Below, piece by piece: positions 39,546 to 49,007 of a stretch of DNA of 64,000 nucleotides. This DNA is from Candidatus Rhodoferax bjergmarkensis (GTDB lineage Bacteria > Pseudomonadota > Gammaproteobacteria > Burkholderiales > Burkholderiaceae_C): NCBI GenBank assembly GCA_016708345.1, contig JADJFX010000002.1, positions 558,001 through 622,000 on the forward strand, written 5' to 3'. Each line of letters begins with the position of its first letter. Position 1 is the first letter of the stretch. The position numbers and the translations under genes were made by a program. The notes below the pieces were generated by a model. It was given only the letters and a program-made list of their open reading frames with translations. It was not told the origin of the DNA and ran no database searches.

Positions 39546-40694
39546 TTATGTCTCCTTGACTACCTTGTTAAACACCTTCATTGGTGTCAACATAACCGTT
39601 CTCTGCCGAGCGATTCTCTCGCCAACATCTGTGCGATCCTTCACATCACCGGCGAGTTGACCACAAGCAGCATCAATATCCTCTCCTCTAGTCTTGCGAA
39701 TTGTGGTAACAATTCCAGCATCACTAAGCAATTTTGAAAAAATTTGGATTTGACCGGCAGAAGATCGGGTCAGACCAGATGCCGGAAATGGATTAAATGG
39801 AATCAAGTTGAACTTGCACCAAACTTTGCCTTTTGAATACTGACGAACCAAAGCGATCAATTGCTGTGCATGTTCGATTTGGTCATTCACCCCATTGAGC
39901 ATGCAATACTCAAACGTAATAAAGTCGCGCGGTGCATAGTCCAAATACCGCTGGCATGCCTGCATCAACTCGGCAATCGGATATTTGCGATTCAGCGGAA
40001 CCAAGTTGTCACGCAAGGCATCATTGGGCGCATGCAACGAGACCGCTAACGCAGCCGGACAATCCTGCCCAAGACGATCCATCATGGGCACCACACCCGA
40101 AGTAGAAACCGTTACCCGACGCCGTGACAAACCATAGCCATGATCGTCCAGCATGACGCGCAGGGCAGGCACCAATTCCGAATAATTCTGCAGCGGCTCG
40201 CCCATCCCCATCATCACAACATTGGTGATAACACGATCATCGCAGCCCATGTGCTTGCGCAAAAAATGCTCCGCAAACCATAGTTGAGAAATGATTTCGC
40301 CCGCTTTTAAATTTCGACTGAACCCTTGGTGCCCGGTTGAACAAAATCGACAACCGACTGCACAACCAGCTTGAGAGGAAATACAGAGCGTTCCGCGATC
40401 TTCTTCAGGTATAAAAACAGTCTCAACAGCATTGGAATCACCCACATCAAACAACCATTTGATGGTTCCGTCTGATGAAATGTGTTGCGAAATGACATCC
40501 AGCGCCTTCACGTTTGAAGTCACGCCAAGCTTCTCCCGCAAGGATTTTGCGAGATCTGTCATTTCATCAAAACTAGAGGCACCTTTTTGATGAATCCATC
40601 GGAACAGCTGAACCGCACGAAAGCGCTTTTCACCCAGCCGTTCACAAAAAGCAGCCAACCCCTCGAGGTCGTAATCGAGCAGATTGGCTGTCAT
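39546..40694 (-). CDS. rlmN: Dual-specificity RNA methyltransferase RlmN
   Basis: This radical SAM enzyme makes 2-methyladenosine at A2503 of 23S rRNA and A37 of some tRNAs. The cluster motif is [16 protein letters not shown], and [14 protein letters not shown] and the resolving cysteine region ([18 protein letters not shown]) are present. At 382 residues it is normal. Eight bases separate it from ndk. Confidence 0.96.
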   Translation of the reverse strand: MTANLLDYDLEGLAAFCERLGEKRFRAVQLFRWIHQKGASSFDEMTDLAKSLREKLGVTSNVKALDVISQHISSDGTIKWLFDVGDSNAVETVFIPEEDRGTLCISSQAGCAVGCRFCSTGHQGFSRNLKAGEIISQLWFAEHFLRKHMGCDDRVITNVVMMGMGEPLQNYSELVPALRVMLDDHGYGLSRRRVTVSTSGVVPMMDRLGQDCPAALAVSLHAPNDALRDNLVPLNRKYPIAELMQACQRYLDYAPRDFITFEYCMLNGVNDQIEHAQQLIALVRQYSKGKVWCKFNLIPFNPFPASGLTRSSAGQIQIFSKLLSDAGIVTTIRKTRGEDIDAACGQLAGDVKDRTDVGERIARQRTVMLTPMKVFNKVVKET

Positions 40695-40702
40695 TTCATG
40701 GA

Positions 40703-41128
40703 TTAACGTGAGTACACATTCATGCCGGGGAAGAAGAAACTTACTTCCACAGCAGCTGTTTCCTCGGCATCCGAACCATGAACCGCATTTGCATCAATGC
40801 TGTCAGCGAAATCAGCGCGAATCGTACCGGGTGCCGCTTTTTTGGGATCTGTGGCACCCATCAAGTCACGGTTCTTCAACACTGCATTTTCACCCTCAAG
40901 TGCCTGAATCATGACAGGGCCGGAAATCATAAACTCAACCAGATCCTTGAAGAAAGGACGATCCTTGTGAACACCGTAAAACGCTTCAGCGTCAGCACGT
41001 GACAATCGGACCAACTTGGCAGCAACAATTTTCAAGCCAGCTGCTTCAAAACGGGCATAAATCTGACCGATGACGTTTTTGGCGACTGCATCGGGCTTGA
41101 TGATGGAAAGAGTACGTTGGATAGTCAT
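40703..41128 (-). CDS. ndk: Nucleoside diphosphate kinase
   Basis: Ndk equilibrates nucleoside di- and triphosphates through a phosphohistidine. The active-site motif NAVHGSD with the catalytic histidine and the opening [14 protein letters not shown] are intact in 141 residues. GGAAAAATC precedes the ATG. It is the first gene of the long minus-strand run toward purA; the 141-base upstream gap should hold the promoter. Confidence 0.97.
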   Translation of the reverse strand: MTIQRTLSIIKPDAVAKNVIGQIYARFEAAGLKIVAAKLVRLSRADAEAFYGVHKDRPFFKDLVEFMISGPVMIQALEGENAVLKNRDLMGATDPKKAAPGTIRADFADSIDANAVHGSDAEETAAVEVSFFFPGMNVYSR

Positions 41129-41269
41129 GATTTTTCCTGAGCTAAAAATAAAAATTCTGCCTACTAGGCAAAGCCGATGATTTTAACCCGTACATTCCCT
41201 TCAATTAACTCAAGTTAAAAATATGTTCCGAAGCCAAGGTAACACGACCCCATCCTAGGCCAACAAAAC
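41129..41269 (-). promoter_or_regulatory. Presumed ndk-operon promoter region
   Basis: This AT-richer gap lies between rluB and ndk. On the minus strand TTGAGT and TTAAAAT are visible but 21 bases apart, so no sigma-70 pair is convincing. A promoter is inferred from the gap, not from a clear motif. Confidence 0.35.
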
Positions 41270-42676
41270 TCAACGCCCCCGTCCGCCTCGTCGCTTGGCA
41301 CCGCTTGATCCACTACCCGCGCCACGCCGCTGTCCCTGATCCTGTCGCTGACGTGTGAAGCTATCAGCTCCGATATAGCCTAAAGACGTTTTCATGGGAT
41401 CCGGTTGAGCAGCACCGCTACCCTGACGATCCCCTGGTTCTGAGCGATTTTTTCTGTTTTGACCCGCTCCCTGAGCGTAACCTTGCCCAGCGTCCACACG
41501 GGAGCTGTTTGCCACATTGCGCTGACCACTGCCTGAATTGCGCGGCCCATTGCCTCGGCTTCCACGGTTTCTCCCCCGTCCGCCCGCTTCTTGTCCAGCA
41601 CCGACGCGCCGTTGGCCATCAACCCCCTTATCACCAGTACCTTCGTCGGTTGCACTGTTGCTGCGAGTTCCAGCCGCTTTCATCAGGGATCTGATATCCC
41701 CCTCATCAAGTTCCATCCATGCCCCACGTTTGAGACCACGTGGCAACATCATGGCGCCATAACGAATTCGAATCAAGCGACTGACCGCGTGTCCGACCGC
41801 CTCAAACATGCGTCTAACCTCGCGGTTCCGCCCTTCGGAAATCGTGACCCGGTACCAGCAATTTGACCCCTCGCCTCCGCCCGCTTCAATCGATCCAAAT
41901 TGAGCTACCCCATCGTCCAGTTTGACGCCATCAAGAAGCCTTTGTTTTTCTTCCTTGCTCAATGCACCCAACACACGAACGGCATACTCTCTTTCCAGAC
42001 CAAACCGGGGATGCATCAAGTTATTCGCCAACTCGCCGGAACTGGTAAACAGCAGCAGGCCTTCAGTGTTGAGATCAAGCCGCCCCACAGACTGCCATTT
42101 GCCTTGATGCAGTTTCGGCAACCTACGAAACACCGTGGGACGATTTTGCGGATCGTCGTGCGTCACAACCTCGCCAATCGGTTTGTGATAAGCAATCACC
42201 CTTGCCGGTGGTGCCTCAATACGAAAACGGATTGGCTTGCCATTGACCTTGACATGATCTCCGAATTGAATGCGCTGACCAATATGGGCTGGTTCATTGT
42301 TGACCGTGATTCGCCCTTCCATGATCAACTGCTCCATCTCCAGCCGCGACCCCATGCCCGCTTGGGCCAACACCTTGTGCAACTTGGGGGTTTCAGCCTG
42401 CGGTGCCAGCACCCGTTTCAAAGCAGGCGCATCCGGACTTTCGTCATCCACATCAAACTGACCGGAAACCACATCATCAAAACATATTCCAACCATTGCG
42501 GACTCTTGGTTTTTTTCCGCAACTTGCCGAGCCCTTGGTGTGGAATCAGTACCAGGCTCCTGAACAGCCGTCGTCGCAATTCCAACCACTGCAGACGCAA
42601 CAATGACCTTAGCGCCATCATGACTCAAAGATGCCCCGTTCATTGGCTCCGGTGTATCGACACTGTTGACGGTCAT
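41270..42676 (-). CDS. rluB: 23S rRNA pseudouridine synthase RluB
   Basis: The S4 RNA-binding domain (KVLAQAGMGSRLEMEQLI) precedes the RsuA-type catalytic domain with the aspartate in VGRLDLNTEGLLLFTSSGEL, followed by GRNREVRRMFEAVG. The family isomerises U2605 of 23S rRNA. The 468-residue length reflects a low-complexity N-terminal 110 residues and a Gly/Arg/Asn-rich tail of about 120 residues, likely disordered RNA-binding extensions. ATG 42676 overlaps the scpB stop. Confidence 0.92.
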   Translation of the reverse strand: MTVNSVDTPEPMNGASLSHDGAKVIVASAVVGIATTAVQEPGTDSTPRARQVAEKNQESAMVGICFDDVVSGQFDVDDESPDAPALKRVLAPQAETPKLHKVLAQAGMGSRLEMEQLIMEGRITVNNEPAHIGQRIQFGDHVKVNGKPIRFRIEAPPARVIAYHKPIGEVVTHDDPQNRPTVFRRLPKLHQGKWQSVGRLDLNTEGLLLFTSSGELANNLMHPRFGLEREYAVRVLGALSKEEKQRLLDGVKLDDGVAQFGSIEAGGGEGSNCWYRVTISEGRNREVRRMFEAVGHAVSRLIRIRYGAMMLPRGLKRGAWMELDEGDIRSLMKAAGTRSNSATDEGTGDKGVDGQRRVGAGQEAGGRGRNRGSRGNGPRNSGSGQRNVANSSRVDAGQGYAQGAGQNRKNRSEPGDRQGSGAAQPDPMKTSLGYIGADSFTRQRQDQGQRRGAGSGSSGAKRRGGRGR

Positions 42677-43323
42677 GATGGGGTTCCAGTTAAGAAAAAT
42701 AATTCATCGCTAGCACTTGGACTGATCGGACGGCTCTTTAATGGCATATCGATTTCGGCCTGCACAGCAGGGTCCATCTCGCCGATCGAACTCAAAACAT
42801 CAGCCTGTTGCGCCGGATTCTCAAGCATGGGCAGTTGGTCCAGCGACTCAAGCCCCAAATCATCCAGAAAATGCTTTGTAGTGGCAAAAAGCGCGGGGCG
42901 TCCAATCGTTTCCCGGTGACCAATGGCTTCAATCCAGCCCCTGTCTTCAAGCTGCTTAAGCAACAGGGAATTCACCGTTACACCCCGAATGTCTTCTATA
43001 TCACCTCGGGTTACCGGTTGCCTGTACGCAATAATGGCCAAGGTTTCAAGAGTGGCCCGGGTATAGCGGGGCGGCTTTTCAGGGTGCAGCCTGTCCAGAT
43101 ACTCCCGCATCTCGGGCCTGCTTTGAAAACGCCATCCCGTTGCCACGCTGACCAACTCTACCCCACGCTGTGCCCACTCCTGCTGCAACTCCTGCAGGAG
43201 AACTTTCAGCGTATCAGCGCCCAAACGATCATCAAACAGCGTTCGCAAGTCACGCACCTGCAAGGGCTGTTGCGAGCAAATCAAGGCGGTTTCTAGTACG
43301 CGCTTGGCATCCGCCGTATTCAT
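42673..43323 (-). CDS. scpB: Segregation and condensation protein B
   Basis: The 216-residue ScpB is the winged-helix kleisin partner in the SMC-ScpAB chromosome condensation complex. Conserved FQSRPEMREYLDRL, RYTRATLETLAIIAYRQPVT and IEDIRGV are seen. It ends in ATGA overlap with rluB, the usual pair. A CACCTTAAGGTG palindrome (43347-43358) lies 24 bases upstream. Confidence 0.94.
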   Translation of the reverse strand: MNTADAKRVLETALICSQQPLQVRDLRTLFDDRLGADTLKVLLQELQQEWAQRGVELVSVATGWRFQSRPEMREYLDRLHPEKPPRYTRATLETLAIIAYRQPVTRGDIEDIRGVTVNSLLLKQLEDRGWIEAIGHRETIGRPALFATTKHFLDDLGLESLDQLPMLENPAQQADVLSSIGEMDPAVQAEIDMPLKSRPISPSASDELFFLTGTPS

Positions 43324-43346
43324 GTTTTATGCAATTTCCGGGAAAA

Positions 43347-43358
43347 CACCTTAAGGTG
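43347..43358. promoter_or_regulatory. 12-base perfect palindrome upstream of scpB
   Basis: CACCTTAAGGTG is a perfect palindrome in the 130-base gap between rluD and scpB and could be an operator. Its regulator is unknown. Confidence 0.3.
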
Positions 43359-43453
43359 CGAAATCAGTACGATTCTCTGAAGCGCTGCGACTGATTGACA
43401 AATCAGGCGCGCATACCCCGAACAGCTTGTTGGGGCGCTGGTTTTTTACACCA

Positions 43454-44465
43454 TCAGCTTAAATTGTAGCTTAGACCCCAATGGCTCAACGCATCACTGA
43501 AATCTTGCGGCAAGCAAGCCTGAAATACCAAACTCTGATGCGTCACTGGATGGTCAAGCGCCAAGCGATACGCATGCAGTGCCTGTCGCTGCATGCCAGC
43601 GGCAACCGTGCCGCCATACAGCACATCAGCCACCAAAGGATGTCCGATTGACGCCAGGTGGACCCGTATCTGGTGGGTTCGCCCCGTATGCAAAGTACAG
43701 CGAACCAGGCAACCATCGTTGCCGTTTTGAAGAAGTTCTATGTCCGTTCTAGCCAATTTTCCCGGTGTTTTTGCCATGTCAACTACTGCCATGCGCAAGC
43801 GATTTCGCGGATCGCGGCCAATCGGCTCATTGACGCTGCGTGTTTCACGCACCCAACCAGATCCGATGGGCCAGCGCTACATAGTGGCGCCCAACCTGCC
43901 TTGCCGAAATAGCGCGAACCAGCGCATCCATCACAGCCCTCGTACGGGCCACAACCATCAAACCGCTGGTATCTTTGTCAAGGCGATGAACAATGCCGGC
44001 ACGCGGCAAATTCATGGCCCTGGCATCATGGGCCAACAAACCATTCAAAAGAGTACCACTCCAGTTACCCGGTGCCGGATGAACGACCAAACCCACAGGT
44101 TTGTTGATTACCATCAGGTGCTCGTCTTCATACACCAAATCCAGCGCCATGGATTGGGGCTTGAAAGCCTGGCTCTGCGGTGTTGGTCGCAGTTCAATCG
44201 TTCCGACATCGAAGGCCTTGACTCGGGATGAAGGTTTGCACATCGGCACCCCATTGACCGAAACGGCACCCAAATCAATCAATTGCTGCAAATAGCTTCG
44301 TGAAAACTCGGGCACCATGTCAACCAAGGCCCTGTCCAGCCGCTGACCATGCTGATCCTCATTAAAAACCAGATGCCGTAACTCCGCATCTGGTCCAGTG
44401 TCCGCCGCGTCTTGCGCATCGTCGCTCTCAGACCCGACAGATATAATAAAACTGGAATTTTTCAA
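43454..44465 (-). CDS. rluD: 23S rRNA pseudouridine synthase RluD (frameshifted)
   Basis: The N-terminal piece (44465 to about 43850) has the S4 domain and the catalytic segment GIVHRLDKDTSGLMVVARTR. The C-terminal piece (about 43860 to 43454) continues with SVNEPIGRDPRNRLRMAVVD and HTGRTHQIRVHLASIGHPL. Together they make a normal RluA-family enzyme of about 336 residues that modifies helix 69 of 23S rRNA. The frame changes within 43845-43860: removing one A of 43855-43856 gives IWWVRETRSV. The span of 1,012 bases is one over a multiple of three. The likely start is TTG 44465, 14 bases from the divergent bamD ATG. Confidence 0.88.
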
Positions 44466-44479
44466 GAAAGTTGTCCCTC

Positions 44480-45285
44480 ATGCTTCGTGCCAAATTATCG
44501 GTTGTCTGCGCTTTGTCGTTGGCAGTAGCAGCATTTATGCTGGCCGGGTGCTCTACCGTAACAGAGGACAAGACGGCCGCGTGGAGCCCTGAAAAGATAT
44601 ATGCCGAGGCCACCGAGGAGATGAAAGCCGGGGCTTTCGACAGAGCCGTGACGCTTTTTGAAAAACTGGAAGGACGCGCCGCCGGAACGCCATTGGCACA
44701 GCAAGCTCAGCTTGACAAAGCGTATGTGCATTACAAAAGTGGTGATCTCACCCTGGCCATCGCCACCCTTGACCGCTTCATGAAGCTGCACCCGGCCAGT
44801 CCCGCATTTGATTACGCGCTGTACCTTAAAGGCATCATCAACTTCAATGATGATTTGGGACTTTTTCGGCCATCACCCGCCAAGACCTTGCGGAGAGGGA
44901 CCAAAAAGCCGCCAAAGAATCTTTTGAATCATTCAAGGAGTTGGTTAGCCGGTTTCCAAATTCACGCTATGCGCCAGAAGCAACACTGCGCATGACCTAC
45001 ATCGTGAATTCACTTGCCCAATACGAAGTCCATGTTGCTCGCTACTACTTTGCAAGGGCAGCGTATGTGGCCGCCATCAACCGGGCTCAAGTAACCGTCG
45101 CGGACTACCAAGGCGCACCGGCGACAGAAGAAGCGCTGTTTATCCTCGTGAAATCGTACGATGCACTGGCCTTGCCTCAGCTTCGTGACGACGCTAAAAG
45201 AGTCTTGGAAAAAAACTTTCCCGCTACTGAGTACCTGACCCGCGGATTCAAAGACAACTCCGATCCATGGTGGAAGGTCTGGTAA
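44480..45285 (+). CDS. bamD: Outer membrane assembly lipoprotein BamD (frameshifted)
   Basis: BamD is the essential TPR lipoprotein of the BAM complex. The first part has lipobox MLAGC and LDKAYVHYKSGDLTLAIATL. The second continues LRMTYIVNSLAQYEVHVARY to WWKVW. Between them a five-T run (44862-44866) lacks one T: with six, the reading is LFSAITRQDLAERDQKAAKE, the family sequence. The span of 806 bases is one short of a multiple of three. An AAGAAAG site precedes ATG 44480. The 3' end overlaps the convergent helicase gene by 38 bases. Confidence 0.9.
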
Positions 45286-47260
45286 GCGCATCGAGCGTCT
45301 GCACCAGCTCTTCTTCAGAGTTTATTTTGCGCATGGGCGGCAGGGCCCGCATCAGCCGCCGACCATAGCCCATCTGTGTCAGCCGTGGATCGCAAACCAC
45401 CAAGATCCCACGGTCAGATTCACGCCGAATCAATCGTCCAGCGCCCTGTTTGAGCGCAACCGCCGCCTCTGGAATGAAATAGTCCATGAAAACACTTCGC
45501 CCAGCCGCCTCCAATCGTTTTGAACGCGCCTGCACCAATGGATCACTGGGAGGTGGAAACGGCAATTTGTCGATGACCACCATTTGCAAGGCATCACCAG
45601 GAACATCCACACCTTCCCAAAACGAAACCGAAGCAATCAGGATGCAACCCGTTCGGTCTGCCTGATTGCCCTGACGAAAGCGTTCCATCAGTTCGCGCTT
45701 TGGCAGTTGTCCTTGTACCAGAATTTCCAGCGCACCTGAATCTTCAAAGCGAACTTTCAGTGCTTCACTGACAGAGTGCAAGGCTCGCAGCGTCGTGGTC
45801 AAGACCAAGGTTCGCCCACCAATCACGGGGGCTGTTTTTGCCACAAAATCGGCCACCTGCACACTGTGCATCGGATCACCGGGTTTTGCCAAATGCAGCG
45901 GCACATACAAAGCAGCCTGACGGGCATAGTCAAACGGGCTACCGAGTTTCAAAATTTCTGCATCACCCAACCCACATGCTTGGGTGAACCACATCAAATC
46001 AGCGTCATCGCCCAGCGTGGCCGAGGTAAAAACCCATGAACGCCGCAAGTCATCACCCTCCATGCGCCTGAGCATTCGAGACTGGACGGCTTTCGAGATG
46101 TCCACGGGTGCCTCGATCAAACCCAGTTGTGCCCCAACATCGAGCCAGCGCACGGCATCCACTTCACTGGCGTTCGAAAAAACCTCCAGCAACTCCACAA
46201 ATTGCGCTGCTCGCTGCCCTAGGCGCTGCAAATCAGGTGCCATTTCGCTGACCGTGTCCAGCGCCAGCTCAGCCCTTTGGCACGCCGCGAAGAGGTCAGC
46301 CAGCGCAGCTTTCCAACCCGGGGCATCCACTTGCTCTGGAACATCGTCGGTCCAGGCCAGCCGGACCCCGGAGTCGGCTTGCCCCACCAGCAATCGCAAA
46401 TCACGTGCAGCGTATTCAATGTCTGCGGCGAGTTGCGGCCAATCAGCCAGACCACGCGCATGCAACACCCCATGGGACAGCATATCGCGGCCAAAATCCA
46501 GCAACTGACGCGTGCTCAGTTGTTTGCCCAAAAATTGAATGCCCGTCTCGTTGAGCTGATGCGCCTCATCAAAAATAACCGTTTTTACAGACGGAAGTAG
46601 TTCGGCAATACCCGATTCACGAACCGCCAAATCCGCAAAAAACAAATGATGATTGACCACCACAAGGTCGGCTGCCATCGCCTCTCGCCGTGCCTTTTGA
46701 ACATGACATTCACGAAACTTCGGGCACAAAGACCCAAGGCAATTGTCACGCGTCGAGGTCACCAGCGGGATGACGGGCGAACGCTCGTCCAGCCCCGCCA
46801 ACTCAGCCAGATCACCGCTGACGCTTGTCTGCGCCCACAGCTCAATTCGCGCCATTGTCCGAAGTGCCGGTTGCTCTGAAAATTGGGCGTCATGCCGGGC
46901 ATGGCCAAGACGATGAAGACAAAGATAGCTGGCACGGCCTTTGAGCAGCGCCGTGCGAACGGGGACTCCCAGAGCGCGTAACAGGTGTGGCAGGTCGCGA
47001 TCAAACAACTGATCCTGCAAAGTTTTGGTGGCGGTCGAAACCAGCACCCGATCTCCACTGAGCAAGGCCGGAACCAGATAAGAGTAAGTTTTGCCAATAC
47101 CCGTTCCGGCTTCTACGACCAGCACGCCCCCGTCCTCCATGGTGCGCGCAACCGCCACCGCCATTTCGGTCTGACCCTCTCGGGGCTGGAACGCTTCAAC
47201 CGCTCGTGACAGCAGGCCCGATGAAGCGAACACCTCACGAACCTGGCGCTGCAAACCCAT
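45248..47260 (-). CDS. ATP-dependent DNA helicase, DinG/YoaA family
   Basis: The 670-residue XPD-like helicase has Walker A EAGTGIGKTYSYL (about 51-63), four cysteines for a 4Fe-4S cluster (SYLCLHR; DNCLGSLCPKFRECHV), the DEAH box VIFDEAHQL and C-terminal motifs GAGRLIRRESDRGILVVCDP. These 5'-3' helicases resolve damaged or structured DNA; YoaA is the closer subtype by length. Its last codons overlap the tail of convergent bamD. Confidence 0.9.
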   Translation of the reverse strand: MGLQRQVREVFASSGLLSRAVEAFQPREGQTEMAVAVARTMEDGGVLVVEAGTGIGKTYSYLVPALLSGDRVLVSTATKTLQDQLFDRDLPHLLRALGVPVRTALLKGRASYLCLHRLGHARHDAQFSEQPALRTMARIELWAQTSVSGDLAELAGLDERSPVIPLVTSTRDNCLGSLCPKFRECHVQKARREAMAADLVVVNHHLFFADLAVRESGIAELLPSVKTVIFDEAHQLNETGIQFLGKQLSTRQLLDFGRDMLSHGVLHARGLADWPQLAADIEYAARDLRLLVGQADSGVRLAWTDDVPEQVDAPGWKAALADLFAACQRAELALDTVSEMAPDLQRLGQRAAQFVELLEVFSNASEVDAVRWLDVGAQLGLIEAPVDISKAVQSRMLRRMEGDDLRRSWVFTSATLGDDADLMWFTQACGLGDAEILKLGSPFDYARQAALYVPLHLAKPGDPMHSVQVADFVAKTAPVIGGRTLVLTTTLRALHSVSEALKVRFEDSGALEILVQGQLPKRELMERFRQGNQADRTGCILIASVSFWEGVDVPGDALQMVVIDKLPFPPPSDPLVQARSKRLEAAGRSVFMDYFIPEAAVALKQGAGRLIRRESDRGILVVCDPRLTQMGYGRRLMRALPPMRKINSEEELVQTLDALTRPSTMDRSCL

Positions 47261-47263
47261 CCT

Positions 47264-47497
47264 TCAGGCCGGCTCGTCGGGTGTCAACGTGCGCTCAATG
47301 CGCGCAATTTCATCACGCAGCGCAAGCCGTCTTTTTTTCAGCCGGCGCATCAAAAGCTGATCAAGCGGTGTTTCACGCGACGCGAGATCGATCATCGCAT
47401 CCAGATCGCCATGTTCTATGCGCAGCTCGATCAGCCGGCGTTCGGGAAAGTGCAGGTTAGAGTCCAAGGTGTCCGTCAGTGAAAATACCCAAATCAA
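47264..47497 (-). CDS. DUF465 (YdcH-like) small protein
   Basis: This protein of up to 77 residues, helical and highly charged, carries the DUF465 pattern LRIEHGDLDAMIDL..., LLMRRLKKRRLALRDEIARI and LTPD. Function is unknown. The frame opens with TTG 47497 and no ATG is available, so the N-terminus is uncertain. It lies three bases upstream of the helicase start and may be co-transcribed. Confidence 0.75.
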   Translation of the reverse strand: MIWVFSLTDTLDSNLHFPERRLIELRIEHGDLDAMIDLASRETPLDQLLMRRLKKRRLALRDEIARIERTLTPDEPA

Positions 47498-47529
47498 TCG
47501 GGCTGGATTGATTGATGAGTTAGCTTGAT

Positions 47530-47546
47530 AATACGTCTTTCGTATT
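47530..47546. promoter_or_regulatory. AATACG-N5-CGTATT inverted repeat
   Basis: A perfect six-base dyad lies in the 85-base gap between the divergent DUF465 and phosphatase genes, 37 bases before the phosphatase ATG. It could be a shared operator. Confidence 0.35.
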
Positions 47547-47582
47547 CAATCATTAAGGTCTTGGCTGTCTAAGCTGTTCAAT

Positions 47583-48344
47583 ATGTCCAAAGGCTACCGA
47601 CTCACCGCATCCACCGGCATCCATAAGGGTGACCGTGACTACCAGCAAGATCAAGTCATTTTGTTGAATCATCCGCGTGTCAGCGGGTGTGTGATGGCCG
47701 TGTTGGCAGATGGCATGGGGGGGCGCAGCGGGGGGCGCAAAGCATCTGACCAAGTCATGATGACTGCCAGACAGTTGTTTGAACGCTATGCACCAGAAAC
47801 CGACGATGCCGCTGCCACGCTAATGCAAATGGTGCAGGAAGCGCACTTGGTTATCAAACTGACTGCCATTTCTTCGGAAGAAGAGCCGCACAGCACGGTG
47901 GCCGCTTTTTTGATCAATCCCGGCGGTGATTGCCACTGGGCCCACGCTGGTGATTCGCGGATTTACCACTTCCACGGCAGCAAGTTCATCAAACGCACCA
48001 TGGACCATTCCTACGTGCAGGCGCTGGTTGACCGTGGTGAGATTACCGAAGAGCAAGCCAACGTACACCCCCAATCCAATATTTTGCTGGGTTGCCTTGG
48101 CACCGAGAGCGACCCCCCGATCGATGTTCATTTCATCCCCAAGTTGCGCTCTGGCGACATTTTGATGGCTTGCAGCGATGGTGTCTGGCATTACTTCACG
48201 ACGCCCGAAATCGGCTCCGTTCTGGCCACACTTTCGGCTCGCGAGGCAACAGAATTTCTGATCGAAAAGGCCAGGTCGCGAGCCCATGGCGGTGGCGACA
48301 ACCTTTCGCTGGCGATCATCAAACTCGAACCCTTGGGTTCCTGA
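47583..48344 (+). CDS. PP2C-type Ser/Thr protein phosphatase
   Basis: The 253-residue phosphatase carries the metal-binding PP2C motifs: DRDYQQDQ, ADGMGGRSGG, HAGDSRIYHF, ACSDGVWHYF and GGGDNLSLAII. It should dephosphorylate Ser/Thr phosphoproteins in the cytoplasm using Mn or Mg. No partner kinase gene lies in the window. Stp1 is a close structural analogue, but the physiological target is unknown. Confidence 0.9.
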   Translation: MSKGYRLTASTGIHKGDRDYQQDQVILLNHPRVSGCVMAVLADGMGGRSGGRKASDQVMMTARQLFERYAPETDDAAATLMQMVQEAHLVIKLTAISSEEEPHSTVAAFLINPGGDCHWAHAGDSRIYHFHGSKFIKRTMDHSYVQALVDRGEITEEQANVHPQSNILLGCLGTESDPPIDVHFIPKLRSGDILMACSDGVWHYFTTPEIGSVLATLSAREATEFLIEKARSRAHGGGDNLSLAIIKLEPLGS

Positions 48345-48380
48345 CTTTTAATTTTTGACTGGCAACCCGAAACCGGCACT

Positions 48381-49007
48381 TCAAGGTGCTGGCGGCAAAG
48401 GCTTGGCCTTGGTGCCAGATTTTTCCAGTCTGGTTTTTTCCCGCTTTGCGCGCTGCTCGCGCGCTTGATCCTGCTTTTCCTGGAACTGTTTTCTTTCTTG
48501 TGCCCTATCGGCCTCTGAACGCCCTTGGTAATGCGTTTTTTTGCGATCTTGGCTCACATTCGAAGTCTGCTGCAACTGTGTCCGGGCCTTCTGGCTCGCA
48601 ATTTCCAAGCGTTCCTCACGAGCCTTTTGTGCCTGCATGGCTTCAAGCCGGTTTGCAGCATTTTGAGCAGATCGGTCTTCCGCACTTTTTTCCTTCAGCC
48701 GTTCCAACTGCTGCGCCGCCTTGAACTGTCGCTGTGCCTGCCTGAGCGCCACCTCCTGCTTTCGCAGCAGCTCAAAACTCTCACGTCGGCGTGCCCGCAC
48801 GGCATGCAGACAATCCGTCACGGCAAACTTGCCATAACAAATCGCCTCTTCCTTTTGGTACTGGGTTTCCTGTTGCGCACGGGTTGCTTGAATGCGGCTG
48901 AGCTCACCCTCAAAATCATTCTGCCTTGCGGTGACGGCAACACTTGCTTGCGCAAAAAAAGGGACGGCTACGGCCATCAACACCCGCGCCAACAGCAGTT
49001 TGTTCAT
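48381..49007 (-). CDS. Periplasmic coiled-coil protein, hypothetical
   Basis: The 208-residue protein has a cleavable signal (LLLARVLMAVAVPFFAQASVA) and then an almost continuous charged coiled coil rich in Gln, Arg, Lys and Glu up to residue 195. Two cysteines in EEAICYGKFAVTDCLHAVR are the only ones and may pair. I recall similar proteins next to zapE in Comamonadaceae but no function. ATG overlaps the zapE stop (ATGA). Confidence 0.75.
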   Translation of the reverse strand: MNKLLLARVLMAVAVPFFAQASVAVTARQNDFEGELSRIQATRAQQETQYQKEEAICYGKFAVTDCLHAVRARRRESFELLRKQEVALRQAQRQFKAAQQLERLKEKSAEDRSAQNAANRLEAMQAQKAREERLEIASQKARTQLQQTSNVSQDRKKTHYQGRSEADRAQERKQFQEKQDQAREQRAKREKTRLEKSGTKAKPLPPAP

